Origin: an uncultured Bacillota bacterium
GTDB lineage: Bacteria > Bacillota_I > Bacilli_A > RF39 > UBA660
Assembly: GCA_947165195.1 (NCBI GenBank)
Contig: CAMUZJ010000047.1
Location: forward strand, 1-8,017
DNA: 8,017 nt
Direction of reading: 5' to 3'
The notes below the pieces were generated by a model, which saw only the letters and a program-made list of their open reading frames with translations, had not been told where the DNA came from and did no database searches. The translations under genes and the position numbers were made by a program. Positions 1 through 6,789 of the stretch are shown here, one piece after another. Position 1 is the first letter of the stretch, and each line of letters begins with the position of its first letter.

Positions 1-1246
1 TTTCAAGGATAACAGTTTGTTTATAAAACTCATCAGAATGTTGATTAAAATAAAATCTCTCATTTAATTTTCCATTATAGATATTTTTAATTGTCTCATC
101 ATTTTCAATGTTTTGATGATAGATATTTTGATACATAATTTTTAAAAGCTCATCAATTCTCTGATCTATTTTTTCTATATTTTTATCGTAAAAAGGAGAG
201 TGTTTTAGTAATGCTAATAATTCTTTGGCTTCTTTTTTGTCTAAATGAGCATAAATTTGTTCTTCAAAAGTAGAAGAGTCTCCTTTAAAATTACATTCCA
301 TTATAGTTTTAGGTCCTATCATTTCCATAAGGGTTGCGACTCTTTTTCTAGCTTCTAAATAAGAAACTGCTTCTTTTCCAAAATATTCCCATTTCATCAT
401 TTCTGCACTAGCTTCTAATATATATAGGTATAGGTTATCATCTTGTAGTAAATGAACAAATTCATGAGGAGCTGCATATTCGAAAGTTTCCTCAGTTGCA
501 TCTTTTAGTCCTATTTTATCAAAGCTACAATATCCAACTGCATCTTCATATTTTTTCTTTTCTTTATCTGTAAAGTACAATATTTTAAAATCTCTTAATC
601 GTTGATTTAAAATATAATTTCTATAAGGATCAGATACTTCTAAAACATCAGTTAAAAAGGAAGGATTTGCTAATAATATTTTCCCCTCATCTGTTATATC
701 TGCAGAAGAAGTTAATATATAGTTCATAGCTTTTTCTACATTTAAAGAGATATCTCCCTCTACCAATTGATAAGCAAATGACTCTGCCCTAATAGACATT
801 CGATTTAATTGTAATTCATTTTGAAAAATTAACTGTAAACCAACAAAAAACAGTAAAGAAGCTGTCAATATATATTTTTTATTTTTAATTTTTAGTAAAA
901 ATGTTTTTTTACTTTCAGAAAGTGGGCTGTTACTACTTTTATTTCTTTCTAATAAAAGAGAATGCATGCCATTATTAGTAAAAAATTGATAGTAATCTTC
1001 TACTCCATGTGAAATAAAATGTTTATTAAACGCTTCATCTGTGTAAATATCATAATCTTTATCTTTACATAAAAATGTAAAATTTGACATAAAGATTTCT
1101 TTCAAAAAAGATTTTATATTTTCTTCTTTCATACTATAAATATGTTCATTATTAGCAATCATTATACTATATAAAAGCTTTTTGCCCTTCCCTTTAAAAT
1201 CGATATAATAATGATTTTCTAAATCTTGAATAACTGCTACTGTCAT
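1..1246 (-). CDS. Membrane-anchored putative zinc metallopeptidase (gluzincin-like), 3' end outside window
   Basis: The reading frame is open from ATG at 1246 through the left edge, giving 415 residues without a stop; the C-terminus is missing. The start has a Shine-Dalgarno AAGGGGA about 6 nt upstream. Residues 1-124 form a soluble domain I do not recognise, ending in a Lys-rich stretch (KIKNKK). One hydrophobic segment follows at about 125-141 (YILTASLLFFVGLQLIF). By the positive-inside rule the N-terminal domain is cytoplasmic and the long C-terminal part is outside. That part holds HEFVH at 261-265 and then LEASAEMM, with E278 13 residues after the second His. This is the HEXXH...E arrangement of gluzincin zinc peptidases: two His ligands, catalytic E262, and E278 as probable third ligand (E282 is the alternative). 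Family knowledge predicts a cell-surface, zinc-dependent peptidase. The substrate is unknown, and catalysis is inferred from the motif alone. The gene follows the yneF terminator, so it probably has its own promoter. Confidence 0.75.
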   Translation of the reverse strand, partial: MTVAVIQDLENHYYIDFKGKGKKLLYSIMIANNEHIYSMKEENIKSFLKEIFMSNFTFLCKDKDYDIYTDEAFNKHFISHGVEDYYQFFTNNGMHSLLLERNKSSNSPLSESKKTFLLKIKNKKYILTASLLFFVGLQLIFQNELQLNRMSIRAESFAYQLVEGDISLNVEKAMNYILTSSADITDEGKILLANPSFLTDVLEVSDPYRNYILNQRLRDFKILYFTDKEKKKYEDAVGYCSFDKIGLKDATEETFEYAAPHEFVHLLQDDNLYLYILEASAEMMKWEYFGKEAVSYLEARKRVATLMEMIGPKTIMECNFKGDSSTFEEQIYAHLDKKEAKELLALLKHSPFYDKNIEKIDQRIDELLKIMYQNIYHQNIENDETIKNIYNGKLNERFYFNQHSDEFYKQTVILE

Positions 1247-1264
1247 ACCAATTCCCCTTTTTAG

Positions 1265-1290
1265 TCTCTTATTTTATCATAAAATAGAGA
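1265..1290 (-). promoter_or_regulatory. Possible promoter / leader hairpin of the metallopeptidase gene
   Basis: Between the yneF terminator and the metallopeptidase start, the minus strand carries TATGAT (1281-1276), one base from the consensus -10 box and about 30 nt before the ATG. No convincing -35 box lies 16-18 bp upstream. The same bases sit in an imperfect inverted repeat: TCTCT-ATTTTA at 1265-1276 with T1270 bulged, a 3-nt loop, and TAAAATAGAGA at 1280-1290. The promoter is inferred mainly because the terminator upstream leaves this gene needing one. Confidence 0.3.
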
Positions 1291-1296
1291 AAAAGA

Positions 1297-1324
1297 AAAG
1301 AATAAGTATTACTACCTATTCTTT
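1297..1324 (-). terminator. Rho-independent terminator after yneF
   Basis: On the minus strand the last bases of yneF start an inverted repeat, AAAGAATA-g-GTA / TAC-t-TATTCTTT. It has an 8-bp outer stem, one mismatch, a 3-bp inner stem and a 4-nt loop. The pyrimidine-rich tail TCTTTTCTTTTTCTC follows directly. The yneF stop codon lies inside the first arm. The stem is A+U-rich and therefore weak, but the T-rich run occurs only on the minus-strand side, which sets its direction. It would close the tkt-sirA-yneF transcription unit. Confidence 0.5.
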
Positions 1325-1532
1325 ATTGAAACTTTGACATAGATTTCATAACTTGATTAATTTGTTTTTGATTTGGCTTTCTTCCCATCTGCATCATTAA
1401 AGTTTTAATCATATCTTCATTAATTGGAGGATTTTGTTTTAAATACTTTTGCATAAAATGCTTTGCTGCAAAAAAGCCAATAGCTAATCCAATAATTAGT
1501 CCTACTACTAATATTAAAATGTCATGTAACAT
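1323..1532 (-). CDS. yneF: UPF0154 / YneF family small membrane protein
   Basis: This 69-residue protein has one N-terminal membrane segment (about residues 5-23, rich in Ile, Leu, Val and Gly, ending GFFAAKHFMQKYL). It is followed by the diagnostic block KQNPPINEDMIKTLMMQMG and then RKPNQKQINQVMKSM. This closely resembles B. subtilis YneF and the UPF0154 family, whose members are about 70 residues; the length is complete. The molecular function of the family is unknown. The topology predicts a short external N-terminus and a cytoplasmic helical tail. The start at ATG 1532 is secure because AAAGGAGG at 1547-1540 lies 7 nt upstream. It follows the SirA-like gene by 38 bp with no terminator between, as in the Bacillus tkt-yneE-yneF order, so it is probably co-transcribed. 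Confidence 0.93.
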   Translation of the reverse strand: MLHDILILVVGLIIGLAIGFFAAKHFMQKYLKQNPPINEDMIKTLMMQMGRKPNQKQINQVMKSMSKFQ

Positions 1533-1570
1533 ATACAGCCCTCCTTTAGTTCTTATTTTACCTAACTTTC

Positions 1571-1996
1571 TTAATTTTTACAAGTGTTTTCACCTAGAAA
1601 AAAATAACGTAGTGAAGCAAAATCACATGCAAAATAATTGTTTGAAAAAATTTTTAAAATAGAAAAGAAGGAAGAGGTAGAATGATCGACTTCTAACTTC
1701 ATATAACATCTTTTTACACATAATCTACTTACTTCATCTGTATATAACTGATTATAATAATGGATATCATTTCGTTTGGAATAAGGATAATCTCTATGTA
1801 ATTTTACAAATATATCTCTATCAATTACTTCTTTATCAATAGGATTAATAATTTGTTTTAATAACTCATAACCATACTCTACTTGATTATCTCTTAAATG
1901 ATAAATACTACTTAATATTTCATATAATTCTTTTTCTTTTCCTATATATAGTTTTCTTAATTCTTCTTTTATATCAAAAATAAAATAGACTCTCAT
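1571..1996 (-). CDS. sirA: SirA-like protein (YneE family), putative DnaA-binding replication inhibitor
   Basis: The protein has 141 residues from ATG 1996, against about 148 for B. subtilis SirA. It is recognised by an N-terminal RVYFIFDIKEELRKLYIGKE, matching the SirA pattern of an aromatic-rich strand, IKEE, then Y-x-G-K/R-E. The C-terminal FFSILKIFSNNYFACDF followed by RYFFLG matches the SirA end (FF-x-x-L, a Cys, A-x-DF, then RY). It also sits between tkt and yneF, the position of yneE/sirA in B. subtilis. Established knowledge: Bacillus SirA is made under Spo0A control and binds DnaA domain I, blocking new replication rounds during sporulation. Whether this protein targets DnaA is inference. 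The middle (about residues 40-90) is poorly conserved by eye. An in-frame GTG at 2005 lies inside the Shine-Dalgarno itself and is rejected as the start. No Spo0A-box promoter was evident, and expression probably comes from the tkt promoter. Confidence 0.8.
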   Translation of the reverse strand: MRVYFIFDIKEELRKLYIGKEKELYEILSSIYHLRDNQVEYGYELLKQIINPIDKEVIDRDIFVKLHRDYPYSKRNDIHYYNQLYTDEVSRLCVKRCYMKLEVDHSTSSFFSILKIFSNNYFACDFASLRYFFLGENTCKN

Positions 1997-2000
1997 AATT

Positions 2001-2007
2001 ATCACCT
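2001..2007 (-). promoter_or_regulatory. Ribosome binding site deciding the sirA start
   Basis: AGGTGAT on the minus strand matches the 3' part of the canonical AGGAGGTGATC. It ends 4 nt before ATG 1996, placing its AGG core 8 nt upstream. The alternative GTG codon at 2005-2003 is part of this site, so translation should start at 1996. Confidence 0.75.
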
Positions 2008-2052
2008 ATTTTGTAGTTTAACAATTAATTAAATCTATTTTTGTCGAAATTT

Positions 2053-4044
2053 CTATTTTAATAAATTTTCTACTTTTTCTTCTAATGTTTCTAAATCAAA
2101 TCCATATTTTTTATAGACATCTTCTTTTTTACCACTAGAACCGAAGCTATCCACAGATAATATATACTTTGTATCTTTAACAAATATATTCCAAATATAA
2201 GAAGTAGCTGCTTCTATTACTATTTTCTTTGTTTTAGATGGTAATATTTCTTCTTTATACTTCTTATCTTTATCAAGGAATCTCTTAATATTAGGCATAG
2301 AAACTACTCTTACTGGAATACCTTTTACTTGTAAGTTTTTAGCAATTTCTAAAGCCATATGAACTTCTTCTCCTGTGGAGATAATAATTCCTTCTGCTTC
2401 TTTTATTGGCTCATATACTACATATCCACCATTTTCTACTTCATTTACTCTAGTATTTTCTAAAATTGGAGTTACATTTCTAGATAATGCTATCACACTA
2501 GGTCCAGCGTTTTTAGAAAGAATTGCCTTATAAGAACCAATTACTTCATTAGCATCTGCTGGTCTAAATACATCTAAATTAGGAATAGTACGTAAATTTG
2601 ATAATTGCTCAACTGGTTGATGAGTAGGTCCATCTTCTCCTACGCTAATAGAATCATGTGTAAAAATATAAGTAACTGGTAAATTCATCATACAAGACAT
2701 GCGGATAGCTGGTTTTAAATAATCTGAAAAAGCTAAGAATGTAGAGCCATAAGAGCGGAATCCACATAAAGCAAGACCATTCATAATAGCTCCCATCGCA
2801 TGTTCTCTTACACCAAAGAAGATATTGCCACCACTTCTATTTTCGAAGCTAAAATCTCCAATAGATTCTACATATGTTTTATTAGCACCAAATAAATCTG
2901 CACTTCCACCAAATAATTCTTTATGATTAGGAACAATGGAATTTAAAATCTTAGAAGAAGTTACTCTAGTAGACTCCTCCAAATTTTCTGGGGCATCATA
3001 AATTAAATCATTTAATTTAATTTCTTTTTCATCTCCCATAAAATAATTTAGTAATTTTCTTTTATCATCATCTAATTCTATCATTCCTTTATCAAAGTCT
3101 GATACAAACTTTTCGCATCTAGATTCGATAAGATATTGCATATCATCTACACAATTTTGAGAAATCGTAAATGGAATATCTCTCACTTTTAAATTTTCTT
3201 TAATAAAACTGATATCTTCTTTAGAAAGTGGAGAACCATGAACTTTATTTGTTCCTTGTAACTTAGAAAATTTTCCAATAATGGTTTTAATTTCAATAAG
3301 CGTTGGTTTATCACTACTTTTCTTTGCTTCCTCAATAGCATTTGAAATACTAGCAATATCTTCTCCATCAGAGACTAAAATATAATTCCAACCCTGAGAT
3401 ACAAATCTAGCTTGCATATCTTCATTAAATGTTTTATCTGTTTTACCATCCAAACATACATCATTAGAATCATATAATACAATTAACTTATTTAAATGAA
3501 GAGAACCAGCTAAAGAACAAGCTTCATAGGAAACCCCTTCCATCAAATCTCCATCTCCACATAATACATAAGTATAATAATCTATTAAACGGTTATTAGA
3601 AGTATTTAATATTGCTTCTTGTTTCGCTTCTGCCATAGCCATACCAACAGCAGTAGCAATTCCCTGACCTAAAGGTCCAGTAGAGACATCTATTCCTCTA
3701 GTTACACCATATTCAGGATGTCCTGGAGTAATAGAGTCTATTTTTCTAAAGTCTTTTAAATCTTCCAATGTAATTGGATATCCTGCTAAGTAAAGAGTGG
3801 AATAAAGTAAAGCAGAGCCATGACCTGCACTCATTACAAAACGATCTCTTCCAAAAAATTCAGGCTTTTTAGGATCAATTCTCATATGATGAGCAAATAA
3901 TGTATAAATAATAGGAGCAGCCCCTAAAACAATTCCAGGATGTCCTGATTTTGCATTATCAATCATATCTATTCCTAAACAACGTATTTGATCAACAATT
4001 TTTGTTTGATTTATTTCTGATTCATCTTTTCTATGTGTTATCAA
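2053..4044 (-). CDS. tkt: Transketolase
   Basis: This is a complete 663-residue thiamine-diphosphate enzyme. It transfers two-carbon ketol units between pentose phosphate and glycolytic sugars in the cytoplasm, linking fructose-6-phosphate and glyceraldehyde-3-phosphate to ribose-5-phosphate and erythrose-4-phosphate. The visible active-site set matches the family: H35 (KSGHPG), H75 (SAGHGS), H109 (PGHPE), the ThDP/metal motif GDGDLMEG at 163-170 with N194 (YDSND), H269 (VHGSPL), cofactor-activating E414 (VREHAMG), D471 and H475 (GEDGPTHQP), and FRPADANE at about 493-500. Domain order is N-terminal ThDP/PP domain, pyrimidine-binding domain from about 355, and C-terminal domain from about 540. 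It starts at TTG 4044, supported by GAAGGAGGGA at 4060-4051; the next in-frame Met (residue 27) would cut into the conserved N-terminal helix. No catalytic residue is missing. It leads the tkt-sirA-yneF unit. Confidence 0.97.
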   Translation of the reverse strand: MITHRKDESEINQTKIVDQIRCLGIDMIDNAKSGHPGIVLGAAPIIYTLFAHHMRIDPKKPEFFGRDRFVMSAGHGSALLYSTLYLAGYPITLEDLKDFRKIDSITPGHPEYGVTRGIDVSTGPLGQGIATAVGMAMAEAKQEAILNTSNNRLIDYYTYVLCGDGDLMEGVSYEACSLAGSLHLNKLIVLYDSNDVCLDGKTDKTFNEDMQARFVSQGWNYILVSDGEDIASISNAIEEAKKSSDKPTLIEIKTIIGKFSKLQGTNKVHGSPLSKEDISFIKENLKVRDIPFTISQNCVDDMQYLIESRCEKFVSDFDKGMIELDDDKRKLLNYFMGDEKEIKLNDLIYDAPENLEESTRVTSSKILNSIVPNHKELFGGSADLFGANKTYVESIGDFSFENRSGGNIFFGVREHAMGAIMNGLALCGFRSYGSTFLAFSDYLKPAIRMSCMMNLPVTYIFTHDSISVGEDGPTHQPVEQLSNLRTIPNLDVFRPADANEVIGSYKAILSKNAGPSVIALSRNVTPILENTRVNEVENGGYVVYEPIKEAEGIIISTGEEVHMALEIAKNLQVKGIPVRVVSMPNIKRFLDKDKKYKEEILPSKTKKIVIEAATSYIWNIFVKDTKYILSVDSFGSSGKKEDVYKKYGFDLETLEEKVENLLK

Positions 4045-4050
4045 GAAAAA

Positions 4051-4060
4051 TCCCTCCTTC
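4051..4060 (-). promoter_or_regulatory. Strong ribosome binding site for the TTG-initiated tkt
   Basis: GAAGGAGGGA on the minus strand is a near-perfect Shine-Dalgarno, separated by TTTTTC from TTG 4044. No ATG lies close enough downstream to use it, so it fixes the unusual TTG start. Confidence 0.8.
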
Positions 4061-4066
4061 TAAAGT

Positions 4067-4077
4067 ATTATAGCACA
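4067..4077 (-). promoter_or_regulatory. Extended -10 promoter for tkt-sirA-yneF
   Basis: The minus strand reads TGTGC-TATAAT, a perfect -10 hexamer (4072-4067) with the TGTGn extension typical of Gram-positive housekeeping promoters. The -35 candidate at 4095-4090, TTCGAA with a 17-bp spacer, is weak, as is common with extended -10 promoters. Transcription would start near 4060, immediately before or within the Shine-Dalgarno, giving a very short leader. The -10 box lies between the ATPase stop codon (4084-4082) and tkt, and the -35 region overlaps the ATPase coding end. Confidence 0.65.
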
Positions 4078-4081
4078 CTAT

Positions 4082-6700
4082 CTAATGATTTCGAAATCTT
4101 ATTTTCTTATATACCTCCATAACCATTAAAACACTTAAAGAGATAAGAAATAAGAAAACTAAGTGAGAAGTTTCAATCGAAGAAGTATGTAAATACTTAG
4201 AAAGAACAGGAGACTCCATAACAAATATTTCTAATACTATAGAACCTACTACTCCTAAATAAACAAAAGAGTTATGTTTTAACTTCTTAGAAATACAAGA
4301 ATTTTTCTCGCTACGACAATTAAATACATGTGTATTTTGAATAAATACCATTAGAGCCATTACATATCCACGGGCGTTTGTTAATTCCACTCCCATAAAA
4401 TGAATTAAGTAATAAAAAACACCAAATACTAATAATCCAATAAAACTTCCAGAAACTAATACTTCTAATAGTAATTCTTTATCAAATAAAGATTCCCTCG
4501 GATTTCTAGGGACTTCTTGCATTATATTTTCTTCTTCTTTTTCAAAAGATAAGGAAATATCTTGAATTCCATCTGTTACTACATTTAACCAAAGAAGTTG
4601 AATAGCAAGTAAAGGAGTTGGCATATTAAAAAGAATAGATAATAAGAAGAAAAGTATCTCAGCAAATCCACAAGAGATTAAAAAGTAGGAGATTTTACGA
4701 ATATTAGCATAAGCTACTCTTCCTTCTTTCACTCCTTTTACGATAGAAGTAAAGTTATCATCTAAAACAATCATCTTAGCACTTTCTCTAGCAACATCTG
4801 TACCACTTCCCATCGCAACACCAATATTGGCACTTCTTAGAGCTGGTGCATCATTTACTCCATCTCCCGTTACAGCAACAAACTCCCCATTTCTCTTTAA
4901 AGATTCTACAATTTCTAATTTTTGCAGAGGACTAACACGACTAAATACTATTTTACTTTTAACAAACTCATCAAAAGAATTCTTTCCTTCTCTCCATTTT
5001 TCCTCTACAATATCTCCTGTTGTTACAGAATCATAATCCTTTGCTAATTTTAATTCTTTAGAAATATTAAAAGCTGTTATAGGATGATCTCCTGTTATCA
5101 TTAATACTTTAATACCTGCTTTTTTACATTCTTGTATAGACTTTACTGCTTCTTTCCTAATAGGATCAATAAATCCAACCATTCCCATAAAAGTAAGATT
5201 TAAAATATCCTTTTGTGTATACTTATCTTTTTTTTCTACTTCTCCATTAGCAATTGCTATAACTCTATATCCTAATCCTGCTAAATATTCATTTTGTTGA
5301 TAAATCTTTGAAGTAGAATTTACTTCTAGACCATCTAACTTACTACTAAAGGATAAAACTTTTTCAATAGAACCTTTTACTGTACAGTATCTTTTTCCAT
5401 CTAATTCATAAAAAGTAGCTGAATACTGATTAGAAGATTCATATGGCACAGTATCAATAATAGATATATTAGATATATCTACCTTAGCTTTTTGTCCTAA
5501 TATTTGAAAAGCTATATCAATAGAATCTCCTACATATTGGGAATCTATTTTTTTTGCTTCATTATTAATCATTCCTAAAATAGAAATTTTCTTTGCCTTA
5601 TCTATATTTTTTCCTATAATAGTTCCTGATGGATTATAACCTACACCTGTAATATCATACTCTGTTGAATTTGGAAGTAAGATTTTTTTCGCCATCTGTT
5701 CATTTACTGTTAATGTTCCTGTCTTATCTGATGCTATTACTGTACAACTTCCTAACGATTCTATAGAATATAATTTTTTAGTAATGACTCCTTTTTTAGA
5801 CATTCTGCTTGATGCTATAGTAAGTGCCATTGTAAGTGCTAATGGTAATCCTTCTGGTAATGCAGAAACAGATAATGCTACTACTGATAAAAAGATTTCT
5901 TGATAAGAAAGACCTTTCGCTAATAATATAATTAGTATAAAAAAGGAAATACAAATAATTAATAAGCTAATCTGTTTAGAAAACTTTTCTACTCTTATTG
6001 TAAGAGGAGATTTTTCTTCTACTATTTCTGTCATTTTATGAGCAATTTTTCCTATTTCCGTAGATAAACCAGTAGATACTACTACTCCACTACATCTACC
6101 TGTTACTATATTGGTAGATGCAAATAGCATATTCTTTTGCATAGAAATAGGTACTTCTTTTTCGATTGTCTTATCGTCTTTTAATACAGCTAAGCTCTCT
6201 CCTGTTAAAGTAGATTCATCTACTGTTAAATTATAACTTTCAATCACTCGAATATCTGCTGGTACTTTGTCACCTGACTCTAATAACACAACATCTCCAG
6301 GGGTTATATTAGTAGAGTCCACAATTAGTTCTCTTCCATCTCTTATTACTTTAGAGTAGACTCTTACAAGATTAGATAAAGCTAAAGCTGTTGTATTAGC
6401 CTTATTTTCTTCTACGACTCCTATTATAATATCTATCAGTAAAATAAAACTAATAGCTATTGCATCTGTATATTCAGAAACTAGTAAAGATACTATGATT
6501 GCTACTAGTAGTAAAAGAGTAATTGGTTGAAATAATTCTTCTATTATTAGTTTTATAATAGAATCTTTTTTCTTTTTAGGAAGTAAATTTTTTCCATATT
6601 TTTCTACTCTTTTTTGATATTCATCCATAGTAAGTCCTACTTTAGTAGTAGAGAACTTTTCAAATACTTCTTTCATATTCATTTGATAGTATTTTTTCAT
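4082..6700 (-). CDS. Type II P-type cation-transporting ATPase, Ca2+-pump-like
   Basis: This complete 872-residue membrane pump uses ATP to move a cation across the cytoplasmic membrane. In order it has an N-terminal cation-ATPase domain (1-50), TM1-2 (about 50-97), the actuator domain with TGES at 166-169, TM3-4 (about 243-295) with PEGLP at 282-286, the phosphorylated Asp D325 in DKTGTLT, KGS at 442-444, DPIR at 512-515, TGD at 536-538, and TGDGVNDAP at 611-619. Six further TM segments complete ten. Compared by eye with SERCA, site II is kept: E283, N706 and D710 (NVVTDG). In site I the Asn of TM5 is Gly678, E681 is kept, and the TM8 Glu is Gln788, resembling plasma-membrane Ca2+ pumps. Ca2+ is the best guess, but the TDGIQDISLSFE version of TM6 differs from SERCA, so another cation is possible. 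ATG 6700 has AAAGGAG 10 nt upstream. Confidence 0.93.
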   Translation of the reverse strand: MKKYYQMNMKEVFEKFSTTKVGLTMDEYQKRVEKYGKNLLPKKKKDSIIKLIIEELFQPITLLLLVAIIVSLLVSEYTDAIAISFILLIDIIIGVVEENKANTTALALSNLVRVYSKVIRDGRELIVDSTNITPGDVVLLESGDKVPADIRVIESYNLTVDESTLTGESLAVLKDDKTIEKEVPISMQKNMLFASTNIVTGRCSGVVVSTGLSTEIGKIAHKMTEIVEEKSPLTIRVEKFSKQISLLIICISFFILIILLAKGLSYQEIFLSVVALSVSALPEGLPLALTMALTIASSRMSKKGVITKKLYSIESLGSCTVIASDKTGTLTVNEQMAKKILLPNSTEYDITGVGYNPSGTIIGKNIDKAKKISILGMINNEAKKIDSQYVGDSIDIAFQILGQKAKVDISNISIIDTVPYESSNQYSATFYELDGKRYCTVKGSIEKVLSFSSKLDGLEVNSTSKIYQQNEYLAGLGYRVIAIANGEVEKKDKYTQKDILNLTFMGMVGFIDPIRKEAVKSIQECKKAGIKVLMITGDHPITAFNISKELKLAKDYDSVTTGDIVEEKWREGKNSFDEFVKSKIVFSRVSPLQKLEIVESLKRNGEFVAVTGDGVNDAPALRSANIGVAMGSGTDVARESAKMIVLDDNFTSIVKGVKEGRVAYANIRKISYFLISCGFAEILFFLLSILFNMPTPLLAIQLLWLNVVTDGIQDISLSFEKEEENIMQEVPRNPRESLFDKELLLEVLVSGSFIGLLVFGVFYYLIHFMGVELTNARGYVMALMVFIQNTHVFNCRSEKNSCISKKLKHNSFVYLGVVGSIVLEIFVMESPVLSKYLHTSSIETSHLVFLFLISLSVLMVMEVYKKIRFRNH

Positions 6701-6739
6701 AAATAAATATCTCCTTTCTAAAAATATCTTCTTTGTTCC

Positions 6740-6774
6740 ACTGAAAAGGGCGACCTATAAAGCCGCACCTCAGT
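6740..6774 (-). promoter_or_regulatory. Compact G+C-rich hairpin between the unknown membrane gene and the ATPase
   Basis: In an A+T-rich gap, the minus strand folds as ACTGA / TCAGT (outer stem, 6774-6770 with 6744-6740), then GG-t-GCGGC / GTCGC-CC (inner stem with one bulged U and one G-U pair) around a 7-nt loop (TTTATAG), with a UUU bulge on the 3' side. It begins 15 nt after the stop of the 6790-7518 gene and ends 39 nt before the ATPase ATG. It could be a terminator for the upstream gene, but only four T follow the inner stem before the outer arm. It could instead be a structured leader of the ATPase mRNA. A TATAAT at 6782-6777 would start transcripts near 6770, though I see no good -35 box. 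I do not recognise it as a known riboswitch. Confidence 0.45.
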
Positions 6775-6789
6775 TAATTATATAAATTA

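Noticed and set aside
1997..2005. GTG start at 2005 for the SirA-like protein.
   Set aside because: The GTG is part of the AGGTGAT Shine-Dalgarno serving ATG 1996, and no other ribosome site lies upstream of it.
2005..2052. A/T-rich partial palindrome between tkt and the SirA-like gene as a terminator or promoter.
   Set aside because: There is no stable stem, no T-tract and no properly spaced -35/-10 pair. It looks like an ordinary intra-operon spacer.
4827..5036. Open frame of 69 codons on the plus strand.
   Set aside because: It lies antisense inside the ATPase gene, opposite the conserved TGDGVNDAP region, and its translation has no recognisable features. It is a shadow of the real gene.
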